Notes under the pieces: generated by a model | What the model saw: the letters and a program-made list of their open reading frames with translations, nothing else | What the model was told of the DNA's origin: nothing | The model's database searches: none | Shown here: positions 16,515-23,691 of the stretch, one piece after another | Numbering within the stretch: the stretch's first letter is position 1 | Layout of the letters: each line of letters begins with the position of its first letter | Position numbers and translations under genes: made by a program | From: an uncultured Collinsella sp. | GTDB lineage: Bacteria; Actinomycetota; Coriobacteriia; Coriobacteriales; Coriobacteriaceae | Direction: 5' to 3' | NCBI GenBank assembly: GCA_959604825.1 | Contig: CAUHCN010000023.1 | Location: 1-39,182, forward strand | DNA: 39,182 nt

Positions 16515-17270
16515 CTATTTGCTAGCTTTTGACGAGCCCCCGCTCGCCTTTTGATATTCGTCCTTAAAGGCCTTGAACATACCGCGCGTCTTGCCGAGCT
16601 GCTTGCCCAGTGCACGACTGCCCTTGTCCACGGCGACCGATCCCTTGTCATCGAGCACCTTGGCGCCCTTCTTGACCTTATCGCCTACCACGACACTGGC
16701 CTCGGCAGCCTTGGCGGCCGCGCCGCCCGAATACCCGAGCGCCTTGACCTCGTCCGAGACAATCATCGCACCGTTCTCGTAGCCGCGCAGCATCGTCGGC
16801 GGCACCTGCGTGTCGCCCACCAGCACGCTCGAAGCGGCACCGGCGGTCACGTAGAACATCTGCACAATACCCGAGCGCGGCTTGAACTCAACGTCCGAGC
16901 AGTAGCCCACGACATCGCCCGATTCCGTGCGCACGTCCATGCCGACCCAGATGATGCAATCGTCCAGGTTGATATCGAGGCGCTTGGCTGCGGCGGCATC
17001 ATAGGTGCCCTTGACGTCGTCGACCGCGACAGCACCCTCATAGACGCCGATGGCATCGAGCGCCACAAAGCGGTCGGGACGCTCGATCATACCCGCGATA
17101 TCGGACTGGCGGACCATAAAGCCCACCACGCGCGTGCCGCCCGGGGTAAAGACGGGAAAGTGAATCTTGCCGAGCTTTTTAGGGCTGCGCGGCGTGCCGT
17201 CCTTTTTGGTGCGCTTGTCTTCGGCAGGTTTGCGGTAAACCTTGACGCCGACAAAATCCCCTGCGCGCAT
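16515..17270 (-). CDS. PRC-barrel domain protein
   Basis: 251 residues. A PRC-barrel-like fold is suggested by LGKIHFPVFTPGGTRVVGFMV (the first 18 or so residues of this lie near 33-53) and a second barrel-like stretch around 100-160 with DVRTESGDVVGYCSDVEF. PRC-barrels are small beta-barrel domains used in photosynthetic reaction centre H subunits, RimM and RNA- or membrane-linked proteins; they do not define a reaction. The C terminus is Lys/Ala/Ser-rich. No signal peptide or membrane segment is visible, so the protein is probably cytoplasmic. Its start codon overlaps the stop of the upstream YtxH-like gene (TAATG), so the two are translated together. The magnesium-operon protein in this window also carries PRC-barrels, but no direct link follows from that. 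Function unknown. Confidence 0.78.
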   Translation of the reverse strand: MRAGDFVGVKVYRKPAEDKRTKKDGTPRSPKKLGKIHFPVFTPGGTRVVGFMVRQSDIAGMIERPDRFVALDAIGVYEGAVAVDDVKGTYDAAAAKRLDINLDDCIIWVGMDVRTESGDVVGYCSDVEFKPRSGIVQMFYVTAGAASSVLVGDTQVPPTMLRGYENGAMIVSDEVKALGYSGGAAAKAAEASVVVGDKVKKGAKVLDDKGSVAVDKGSRALGKQLGKTRGMFKAFKDEYQKASGGSSKASK

Positions 17271-17659
17271 TATGCCTCGGTCGAGGGCTCCGTGGCCTCG
17301 GTGCCGGCCTCGGTGACGTTCTCGACCACGACGTCGGCAGCGGGCGTCACGTTGCCGCCCGAGATGGCATCGTTGAGCTGCTCGCGAAGCTGGTCCATGC
17401 GCTCGCGGGCCAGGTCGACCTTGGCGCGCAGGTCATCGGTCTTGGCGTCGACCATCGGACCAAAGTCGTTGACCGCGGCACGAGCCTCCTCGGCACTGTG
17501 CTCGTAGGTGTCACGCATGTTGTCCCAGGCATCGTTGGCGATATCGGCGGCCATGGCGCGGGTCTCGGCACCCGAGCGCGGGGCCAGAGCAACGCCGATG
17601 ATAGCGCCGGCGGCAGCACCAAAGAGCGCACCGGAGACAAAGCTGAAAGTCTTTCCCAT
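17270..17659 (-). CDS. YtxH-domain membrane-associated protein
   Basis: 129 residues. The glycine/alanine-rich membrane segment SFVSGALFGAAAGAIIGVALAP is residues 5-26 in outline, followed by an amphipathic alpha-helical region with many charged residues (about 45-105) and an acidic tail. This is the layout of YtxH/GvpP-like stress proteins, which are small and often induced by general stress. The start was set at the ATG of MGKTFSF because AGAGGA lies 6 nt upstream; another ATG two codons earlier is also possible. It is the promoter-proximal gene of a pair with the PRC-barrel gene (1-nt overlap). Role inferred only as an envelope or stress-linked protein. Confidence 0.8.
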   Translation of the reverse strand: MGKTFSFVSGALFGAAAGAIIGVALAPRSGAETRAMAADIANDAWDNMRDTYEHSAEEARAAVNDFGPMVDAKTDDLRAKVDLARERMDQLREQLNDAISGGNVTPAADVVVENVTEAGTEATEPSTEA

Positions 17660-17710
17660 GATCATTCCTCTCCTGCGGGCACCTCGATGCCCACCGTTTG
17701 AATGCTGTCC

Positions 17711-17716
17711 ATTATA
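17711..17716 (-). promoter_or_regulatory. -10 element for the YtxH/PRC pair
   Basis: TATAAT on the minus strand, about 52 nt upstream of the YtxH-like start, is a consensus -10 box in GC-rich surroundings. The expected -35 position reads GACGGC, a poor match, so an activator or alternative sigma factor may be needed. Confidence 0.5.
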
Positions 17717-17795
17717 CCCGCAGCGCAACACTTGCCGTCGCGCTCATCTGCGTACGGTAAAAGCGCAGGTACATGATGGTGATAAGCGAGTGAGC

Positions 17796-18629
17796 CTACT
17801 CCTGAGGCGCAACCGGCATGGCCACCGTGGCGGCCGGGTCTTCGCCGGCGCCATCGACGAGCGGCAGGCTGCCCTCGTGCGCCGAGCCGGACGGAGCCGT
17901 TGCCGCACCGCCAAAGACGGCCGCGGGGGCCTCGTGGTTCTCGACGACCGCGCCCTCGGTATCGATTGGCATCTGCGGCTCGTCGTCAAAGCTCGGGACG
18001 CCTTGGGGCTCCGCAGACTCGGGCTCAGCAGGCGCCTCGGCAACGGGCTCAGCGTCGGCCTCGGCAGGAGCGTCGTGCTCGGGCGCATCCTCAGCCACGT
18101 CCTCGCCGTTCGCAGCGGCAACGGCCTCGTGCGGGTCCTTGCCCTCGGCCTCGGCGCGCATACCCAGCACCAGGTTGCGCAAGCCCGCAACCGTACCGTC
18201 CACATCGGGAGTGGGCTGGTCGGCGTGCAGGTACGCCCAGTCCATCATAAAGGTGGCCGAAGACAGCGCGCCGATGGCCAGCGCATCATCGGGGCACGAA
18301 AGCTCAATCTCAAAGACACGCTCGTCATGCTCGCTCACGCGCGTGCGACCGCACGAGATGCTGCCGGCAAGACCGGTCTCGTTCATGAGCTCGACCGTCA
18401 CGTGCTCCAGCAGATGGCAAAGCTCGGTCTGGCCCATGCAATCCTGGAATTCGCGGCCGGAGTCGCCCAGGCACAGGTGCTTGGCAATCGCGGGCACCAG
18501 GTAGTACACGCGCGCCGTGGCCTCGATATCCTCCGAGGTCATGAGCGGCATGCCGGGGTTCACCAGCACGTGCGCGCAAATCTTGTCCTCGCTGACGGTG
18601 ACCTTAAGGATGTTGAACAGGCCTGCCAT
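17796..18629 (-). CDS. protein with a cyanophycin-synthetase-N-like domain and acidic tail
   Basis: 277 residues with two parts. Residues 1 to about 150 form a globular domain whose best recognisable stretch, CHLLEHVTVELM followed by GLAGSISCGRTR, recalls the HVLEHVALELQ..AG..GRTR segment of the N-terminal domain of cyanophycin synthetase CphA. The ATP-grasp and Mur-ligase-like domains that do the chemistry in CphA are absent. Residues from about 155 to the end are a low-complexity Ala/Glu/Pro/Asp-rich tail, probably disordered. No signal peptide or membrane helix. The ATG follows GGGGAGAG. The gene starts 24 nt after the CorC-like gene stops and is probably co-transcribed with it. The similarity rests on motif recall and is tentative. 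Function unknown. Confidence 0.6.
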   Translation of the reverse strand: MAGLFNILKVTVSEDKICAHVLVNPGMPLMTSEDIEATARVYYLVPAIAKHLCLGDSGREFQDCMGQTELCHLLEHVTVELMNETGLAGSISCGRTRVSEHDERVFEIELSCPDDALAIGALSSATFMMDWAYLHADQPTPDVDGTVAGLRNLVLGMRAEAEGKDPHEAVAAANGEDVAEDAPEHDAPAEADAEPVAEAPAEPESAEPQGVPSFDDEPQMPIDTEGAVVENHEAPAAVFGGAATAPSGSAHEGSLPLVDGAGEDPAATVAMPVAPQE

Positions 18630-18653
18630 AACTCTCCCCTACTCGTCCTTGCC

Positions 18654-20027
18654 CTACTCGTCGCCGTCGTGCGGATCCGCAGAGCCCGCACCCGACGCCG
18701 CCGGCTTCTCTGCCGGGGGCTCGGAATCCTTCTTATCGGTTTCGGCCGGAGCGATCACGCGAATAAGCGAGATGCGCTGGCCACGCATCGACTGCACCTT
18801 GAACTTGTACCCCGCGACCTCAAACACCTCTCCGATGTCGGGCACCGAGTCGCAAAGCTCCAAAATCCAGCCGGCGATGGTCTCATAATCATCGCTTTCC
18901 TCGAGCGGCCAACCAAGCTCAATCGCGTCATCGCACGAAAAACGCCCATCGACGAGCCACTCACGGCGCGAGAGGCGCGTGAGGTACTTGTTGTCGGGAT
19001 CGAACTCGTCCTCGATCTCGCCGACGATCTCCTCGACGATGTCCTCGATGGTGATGATGCCGGCCGTGCCGCCGTACTCGTCCACGACGACCACAATCTG
19101 GTCGTGCGAAGTCTGCATCTCGGACAGCAGCGGCAGGATGTCCTTGGTGTCGGGCACAAAGGTGGCATCGCGCAAAAAGCCAGCGATGGGCTGGTCGCCC
19201 TTGCCGTCGAGCGCGGGCTGGATCAGGTCCTTGATGTGCGCGATGCCCGCGACGTTGTCGGGATCCTCGTGATAGACGGGGATGCGGCTGAAGCCGGTCT
19301 GGCGCATGGTGGACAACACGTCGGCGACCGTCTCGTTGTCCTCGCACATGGTGGTGTCCACGCGCGGCACCATGACCTCGCGGGCAACGGTGTCGCCCAG
19401 GTCAAAGATCTCGTGGATCATGCGCTTTTCCTCGTCGAGCAGGTCGTCCTGCTCCGAGACCATGTACTTGATTTCTTCCTCCGAGACGTTCTGGCGGTCA
19501 TCGGCGCTCTTGATGCGCAGGATGCGGGCCAGGCCGTCGGAGCAGGCACCGGTCAGCCACACGAGCGGGCGGGCGATCTTTTGGAACACGGAGAGCGGTC
19601 CCACGACCTGTTTGGATACGCCCTCGGCGTTAGCAAGGCCGATGCGCTTGGGCACGAGCTCGCCGATCACGATGGACACAAAGGCGACCGCGACGGTGAT
19701 GATGACCGGCGCCAGGCCGCGCGCGATGGCGGAAAGCGGCGCGATGCCAAAGCTCATGAGCCATGTGGCGAGCGGGTCGGACAGGCTCGTCGAGGCGACG
19801 GCGGACGAGGCGAAGCCCACGAGCGTGATGGCGACCTGAATGGTGGCGAGCAGCTGGTCGGAATCGGCGGCAAGCTGGACGGCGCGCTCGGCGCGCTTAT
19901 CGCCCTCCTCGGCATCGTGTTCCAACACGGCGCGCTTAGCCGTGGTGAGAGCCATCTCGGACATGGAGAAGTAGCCGTTGATAAGCGTTAAAACGAGCGT
20001 GGTAATAAGGGAGATGGTTATGTCCAT
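18654..20027 (-). CDS. CNNM/CorC-type membrane protein with CBS pair (hemolysin C family)
   Basis: 457 residues. An N-terminal CNNM (DUF21) membrane domain of about four helices (1-190) contains NGYFSMSEMALTTAKRA, typical of the family. A CBS pair follows (about 205-330, with VMVPRVDTT and the DEYGGTAGIITIEDIVEEI end at about 315), then a CorC/HlyC C-terminal domain and a charged tail. Members are linked to magnesium and cobalt export or resistance (CorB/CorC, CNNM); the older name hemolysin is misleading. The start was set at the ATG of MDITISLI because the membrane domain begins there; a TTG 66 nt upstream is the alternative. With the MgtE-like and NRMT genes 4 kb away it adds to a magnesium theme, though it is not in their operon. 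Upstream is hemolysin III. Confidence 0.9.
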   Translation of the reverse strand: MDITISLITTLVLTLINGYFSMSEMALTTAKRAVLEHDAEEGDKRAERAVQLAADSDQLLATIQVAITLVGFASSAVASTSLSDPLATWLMSFGIAPLSAIARGLAPVIITVAVAFVSIVIGELVPKRIGLANAEGVSKQVVGPLSVFQKIARPLVWLTGACSDGLARILRIKSADDRQNVSEEEIKYMVSEQDDLLDEEKRMIHEIFDLGDTVAREVMVPRVDTTMCEDNETVADVLSTMRQTGFSRIPVYHEDPDNVAGIAHIKDLIQPALDGKGDQPIAGFLRDATFVPDTKDILPLLSEMQTSHDQIVVVVDEYGGTAGIITIEDIVEEIVGEIEDEFDPDNKYLTRLSRREWLVDGRFSCDDAIELGWPLEESDDYETIAGWILELCDSVPDIGEVFEVAGYKFKVQSMRGQRISLIRVIAPAETDKKDSEPPAEKPAASGAGSADPHDGDE

Positions 20028-20135
20028 CGGGAGTTTCTCGAACCTCCAAGATTCGGGACGTTGGGTAGTAAGCGTAGGTGACGGATAGGGCAATTGCGCC
20101 GGTTGCCCGTGCGAGCGGGGCCGTGGGCGTGGTCG

Positions 20136-20819
20136 CTAGATTACGAAGAGGATCACCGCCATGAACTGGAAGATGCTGCCGGCGAGCACCCACAAGTGGA
20201 AAACACTGTGCAGATAGCGCACGTTTTTGGCGATATAGAACGGCACGCCCACGGTATAGCACACGCCGCCGACGGCGAGCAGGGCGAGTGCCACGGGGTT
20301 CAGCAGCGCCACGAGCTCGGGCAGCTTAAAGACGACGAGCCAGCCCATCAGCAGATAGACCAGGCCGCTTACCCAATGCGGCTGACGTTCGCGCAAAAAG
20401 CACTCGAGGGCGATCCCGACGATGGCGATGGCCCACACGGCAAAGAACAGCGCAGGGCCGCCGTCGTTTGCGAGCGTGATGAGGCAAAACGGGGTATAGC
20501 TGCCGGCTATGAGCAGGTAGATGCAGCTGTGGTCGATGATGCGAAACACGCGCTTGGCGCGCGCGGGCTGAATCGCGTGGTAGAGCGTGGAGGCTAGGTA
20601 TTCGAGGATGATACTGACACCATAGACAATCGCCGCGGCCATGTGGGCCGGGCCTCCGCCGCGCAGGGCAGCGAATACGATCAGGAGCACCAGGCCCGCG
20701 ATACCCAGCAGGCAGCCGACACCATGGGTGACGGAGTTCATGATCTCCTCGCCCACCGTGTAGTGTGGAACGGCCGCGGTCTTGGGTCGCGGCTTAGAAC
20801 TGTCGCTCGAATCGGACAT
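20136..20819 (-). CDS. hemolysin III / PAQR-family membrane protein
   Basis: 227 residues with seven predicted transmembrane helices. It keeps the HlyIII/PAQR pattern: EEIMNSVTHGVG near the N terminus, a Ser-x-x-x-His in YLASTLYHA, the aspartate of RIIDHSCIYLLIAGSYTPF, and the terminal histidine pair in YLHSVFHLWVLAG. In PAQR receptors these His/Asp/Ser residues bind zinc and give ceramidase-like activity; in bacteria the role is poorly known, despite reports of hemolytic activity for some members. The ATG of MSDSSDS is preceded by GGAGGA at 10 nt; a TTG at 20835-20837 would add six residues. It is divergent from the alpha/beta hydrolase and upstream of the CorC-like gene. Confidence 0.9.
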   Translation of the reverse strand: MSDSSDSSKPRPKTAAVPHYTVGEEIMNSVTHGVGCLLGIAGLVLLIVFAALRGGGPAHMAAAIVYGVSIILEYLASTLYHAIQPARAKRVFRIIDHSCIYLLIAGSYTPFCLITLANDGGPALFFAVWAIAIVGIALECFLRERQPHWVSGLVYLLMGWLVVFKLPELVALLNPVALALLAVGGVCYTVGVPFYIAKNVRYLHSVFHLWVLAGSIFQFMAVILFVI

Positions 20820-20854
20820 GCCGGTTACATCCTCCAATGTAAAGAGTTCTCAAC

Positions 20855-20860
20855 ACTATA
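20855..20860 (-). promoter_or_regulatory. -10 element for hemolysin III
   Basis: TATAGT on the minus strand about 36 nt upstream of the hemolysin III start, in GATATAGTGTTGAG. The -35 region is poor. This is a likely leftward promoter of the divergent pair. Confidence 0.42.
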
Positions 20861-20927
20861 TCAAAGCGTCTGGGTACATGCGAAATTTGCACCATACGTG
20901 ACCCTTTGTTTACCCATTCTTTGCCTG

Positions 20928-20987
20928 TTGACGCGTCAACGGCGAACATCCATAATGCGCTTGTTTTAAATGTTGATGTATTAACAT
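20928..20987 (+). promoter_or_regulatory. promoter and possible operators of the alpha/beta hydrolase
   Basis: TTGACG (20928-20933) and CATAAT (20951-20956) are separated by 17 bp, a good housekeeping-type promoter about 50 nt before the ATG. The -35 box is inside a perfect 12-bp palindrome TTGACGCGTCAA (20928-20939). Further down, TGTTGATGTATTAACA (20972-20987) is a near-perfect palindrome in the leader. Either could bind a repressor. AGGAGA precedes the ATG. Confidence 0.6.
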
Positions 20988-21005
20988 GTTATAGGAGAAT
21001 ACCGC

Positions 21006-21971
21006 ATGGCTCAAAACGCACATTCCCATCGAAAGCTCAAGATAGCCGGCATCGTTGCACTGGTGGTTGTCATTGCACTGCTCGGATTTGCCGGCAACTT
21101 TCTGTTTGACTTCGCGCTGAATCCCCGCGCGCCATACACCATGAAGATGATGCAGGACGGCAAGGACGACAAAGAAAGTGAGCAGCCGGATGCCGAGGGA
21201 ACCGAGGCGCGGGCATGGTTTAAAGAGAACCGCGAGAGCAGCAGCCTCACCGCAGATGACGGAACCGAACTTGCCGCTTGGTATTTTGCCGCCCCAGAGA
21301 GCACGCACAATTACGCTATCTGCCTACACGGATACACCGATGAGCCCATCGGTATGGCCCGATACGCCAAACGATTCCATGACCGCGGCATGAACGTGCT
21401 CGCGCCTGCCGCCCGTGCCCACGAGCGCTCCGGCGGCGACTATATCGGCATGGGCTGGCCCGAGCGGCTCGATGTCGTCGCATGGATCGAGCGAATCGTT
21501 CAGGCTGACCCCGAGGCGCGCATCCTGGTCTTTGGCGAGTCGATGGGTGCGGCAACCGCCATGGACGTCGCGGGGGAATCTCTGCCCGCAAACGTGAAAT
21601 GCACTATCGAGGACTGTGGTTATACGAGTGTTTGGGACGAGTTTTCTCTGCAGCTCAAGGATGTATTTGGGCTGCCCAGTTTTCCTTTGCTCGATGTGGC
21701 CAACCTGGTGTGCAACGTGCGCGCGGGCTACGACTTTCATAAGGCGAGCAGTGTGGAGCAACTCAAACACGCGACGGTTCCCATGCTGTTTATCCACGGC
21801 GACCAGGACACCTTTGTGCCGTACGACATGCTCGACCAAAACTACGACGCGTGCGCCAGCAAGGTCAAGCAAAAGCTCACCATCCATGGCGCCACCCACG
21901 CCAAGAGCGCGCAAGTTAACCCCGAGCTCTACTGGAACACGGTCGACGACTTCCTCGGAAAGAATTTTTAG
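21006..21971 (+). CDS. membrane-anchored alpha/beta hydrolase
   Basis: 321 residues. One N-terminal transmembrane helix (about 12-34) anchors an extracytoplasmic or membrane-facing alpha/beta hydrolase domain. The oxyanion-hole segment LHGYTDEP is near 100-107, the nucleophile elbow GESMG near 177-181 (serine near 179), the acid in HGDQDTFVP near 265-273, and the histidine in HGATHAKS near 294-301: a full catalytic triad. The layout matches the BEM46/FrsA-like family of serine hydrolases with broad ester or lipid substrates. It has its own promoter and is followed by a long palindrome and a strong terminator, so it is probably monocistronic. Substrate unknown. Confidence 0.88.
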   Translation: MAQNAHSHRKLKIAGIVALVVVIALLGFAGNFLFDFALNPRAPYTMKMMQDGKDDKESEQPDAEGTEARAWFKENRESSSLTADDGTELAAWYFAAPESTHNYAICLHGYTDEPIGMARYAKRFHDRGMNVLAPAARAHERSGGDYIGMGWPERLDVVAWIERIVQADPEARILVFGESMGAATAMDVAGESLPANVKCTIEDCGYTSVWDEFSLQLKDVFGLPSFPLLDVANLVCNVRAGYDFHKASSVEQLKHATVPMLFIHGDQDTFVPYDMLDQNYDACASKVKQKLTIHGATHAKSAQVNPELYWNTVDDFLGKNF

Positions 21972-22008
21972 GCAAAAAGCAACGTCCGGGGCTTTATCTG
22001 ACCCCCTA

Positions 22009-22140
22009 TTTTCGGAAGTATGCGGCGAAATCTGGAACTGCCGACCAGACCGCAGTTTTATCAACAATTTATCAGGGGTTTTGTTGCCAAAAAACGTCGT
22101 GTGCTCGGCGGTCTCGAAATTTGCCGCATACTTCCGAAAA
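22009..22140. repeat. 132-bp long-hairpin palindromic element
   Basis: The left arm from 22009 and the reverse complement of the right arm ending at 22140 share TTTTCGGAAGTATGCGGC exactly, then stay similar for about 50 nt (for example CTGCCGACCAGAC against CCGCCGAGCACAC). An inner CAACAA/TTGTTG pair closes the loop. No coding potential is seen. The size and shape fit a MITE-like or REP-like palindrome. It lies between the hydrolase stop and the terminator at 22137. Confidence 0.8.
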
Positions 22141-22175
22141 GCCGCCCGTGGGCGCTGTGCTCACGGGCGGCTTTT
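22137..22175. terminator. bidirectional terminator between hydrolase and DUF362 gene
   Basis: AAAAGCCGCCCGTG pairs perfectly with CACGGGCGGCTTTT (14 bp, 11-nt loop). T runs flank it on both strands, so it can terminate both the rightward hydrolase transcript and the leftward DUF362 transcript. Confidence 0.92.
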
Positions 22176-22222
22176 GCTCGACTTGCGCCACAAAGGCGCT
22201 TGTTTTGTCCAATAGCTAGGCG

Positions 22223-23428
22223 CTATTTGACCTCGATGAGCTCGTACTTGCTCGTGCCCAGGCCGATCTTCTCGGCATGCGCGATGCACGCGCGCCAGTC
22301 GGTGTCGGGATGCGTGATGCAGAAGGGGTCGCGCGCCTGCTCGCCCTCCAAATGCTCGTGGTTATGCTCCATCTTGGCCGCGCTGTCGGTAAGCTCGGTG
22401 TTAGGCAGCGGCTCGGACGCCAGGACAGCGTCGGCGCAGGCCTGATCGATGGCGACCGGGTCGAAGCTCGCGAACATGCCGATATCGTTGACGATAGGCG
22501 CGTCATTCTCGGGATGGCAGTCGCAGTTGGGGCTGATGTCCATGGCGAGCGAAATATGGAAGCTGGGGCGATCCTGGACAATGGCCTTCGTATACTCGGC
22601 GATCTTGTAGTTGAGTACGTCGGCCGCGGCATCATAGTCGGGCTTGATGCAGTCCTGGTTGCACGCCGCAATGCAGCGTCCGCAGCCCACGCAGCGATCG
22701 TGGTCGATGGCAGCCACGTGAACCGTGCGGGTGCTGCCGTTGGCAAGCTCGCGCTCACGCGTACCGTCAAACGTGATGGCGCTGTGCGCGCAAATCTTCT
22801 CGCAGGCACGGCAACCCACGCAGTTGGTAGTATCGACGCTCGGCTTGCCGGCGGCATGCTGCTCCATCTTGCCGGCACGGCTGCCGCCGCCCATGCCCAG
22901 GTTCTTCATGGCGCCGCCAAAGCCCGCCTGCTCATGGCCCTTAAAGTGCGTAAGGCTGATCACAATGTCGGCATCCATGAGTGCCTGGCCGATCTTTGCC
23001 TCGCGCACATACTCACCACCCTCGACCGGGACGAGCGCCTCGTCGGTACCCTTGAGGCCGTCGGCGATGATGATCTGGCAACCCGTGGCATACGGGGTAA
23101 AGCCGTTCTGGTAGGCGGTGTCGATGTGCTCGAGCGCGTTTTTGCGACTGCCGACATAGAGCGTGTTGCAGTCGGTGAGGAAGGGCTTGCCGCCCAGCTC
23201 CTTCACGACATCCGCGACGGCGCGGGCGTAGTTGGGGCGCAAAAAGCTCAGATTGCCCAGCTCGCCAAAGTGAATCTTAATGGCGACGAACTTGTTCTCA
23301 AAGTCGATCTGCTCAATACCGGCGCGACGGATGAGGCGCTTGAGTTTGTCGAGCTGGCTCTCGCGAGCATGCGTGCGCAGGTTGGTGAAGTACACCTTTG
23401 CTGGTGCTGCGGGTGCAGTTGCGGTCAT
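22223..23428 (-). CDS. DUF362 protein with two [4Fe-4S] ferredoxin clusters
   Basis: 401 residues. A DUF362 domain surrounds two ferredoxin motifs, CVGCRACEKIC (C203, C206, C209, C213) and CVGCGRCIAAC (C246, C249, C252, C256), each able to hold a [4Fe-4S] cluster. Other conserved features are IKIHFGE near 50-56 and HFKGHEQAGFGGAMKNLGMG near 161-180. A late cysteine/histidine stretch (PNCDCHPEND) may bind further metal. The family is cytoplasmic and common in anaerobes; a redox role is likely, but no reaction is established. The ATG follows GAGGGG. It is a single-gene unit between the terminator at 22137 and a repeat-rich gap. Family assignment is secure, function unknown. Confidence 0.9.
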   Translation of the reverse strand: MTATAPAAPAKVYFTNLRTHARESQLDKLKRLIRRAGIEQIDFENKFVAIKIHFGELGNLSFLRPNYARAVADVVKELGGKPFLTDCNTLYVGSRKNALEHIDTAYQNGFTPYATGCQIIIADGLKGTDEALVPVEGGEYVREAKIGQALMDADIVISLTHFKGHEQAGFGGAMKNLGMGGGSRAGKMEQHAAGKPSVDTTNCVGCRACEKICAHSAITFDGTRERELANGSTRTVHVAAIDHDRCVGCGRCIAACNQDCIKPDYDAAADVLNYKIAEYTKAIVQDRPSFHISLAMDISPNCDCHPENDAPIVNDIGMFASFDPVAIDQACADAVLASEPLPNTELTDSAAKMEHNHEHLEGEQARDPFCITHPDTDWRACIAHAEKIGLGTSKYELIEVK

Positions 23429-23520
23429 AGATATATCCCCTCGGTCTATATGGCGTTACAGACATAAGAGGATGGTACCCGTTGAAGTAGGGTCGAAGTC
23501 AAGCGCAACACCGAGTCGTT

Positions 23521-23690
23521 AGGCACTCATTGGGGACAGACTTAAATGACTGAAACCACTCATTGGGGACGGACTTAAATGAGTGCCTCCCTTCCGGCAG
23601 TTGGGGACAGTCCTTGCCAGCCCGGCCGGCGAGCCGGCGAATCGGCAAAGACTGTCCCCAATGGCTAGTCGTTTAAGAACGTCCCCGATG
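23521..23690. repeat. cluster of GGGGAC-type repeats
   Basis: Between the ABC permease stop and the DUF362 start. Two direct copies of CACTCATTGGGGAC(A/G)GACTTAAATGA lie at 23524-23550 and 23558-23584, and the outer ends AGGCACTCATT/AATGAGTGCCT pair with each other. A hairpin with arms TTGGGGACAGTC (23601-23612) and GACTGTCCCCAA (23650-23661) follows, then GTTTAAGAACGTCCCCGATG (23671-23690), ending 1 nt before the permease stop codon. No gene is seen in the gap 23429-23691. Confidence 0.8.
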
Positions 23691-23691
23691 A

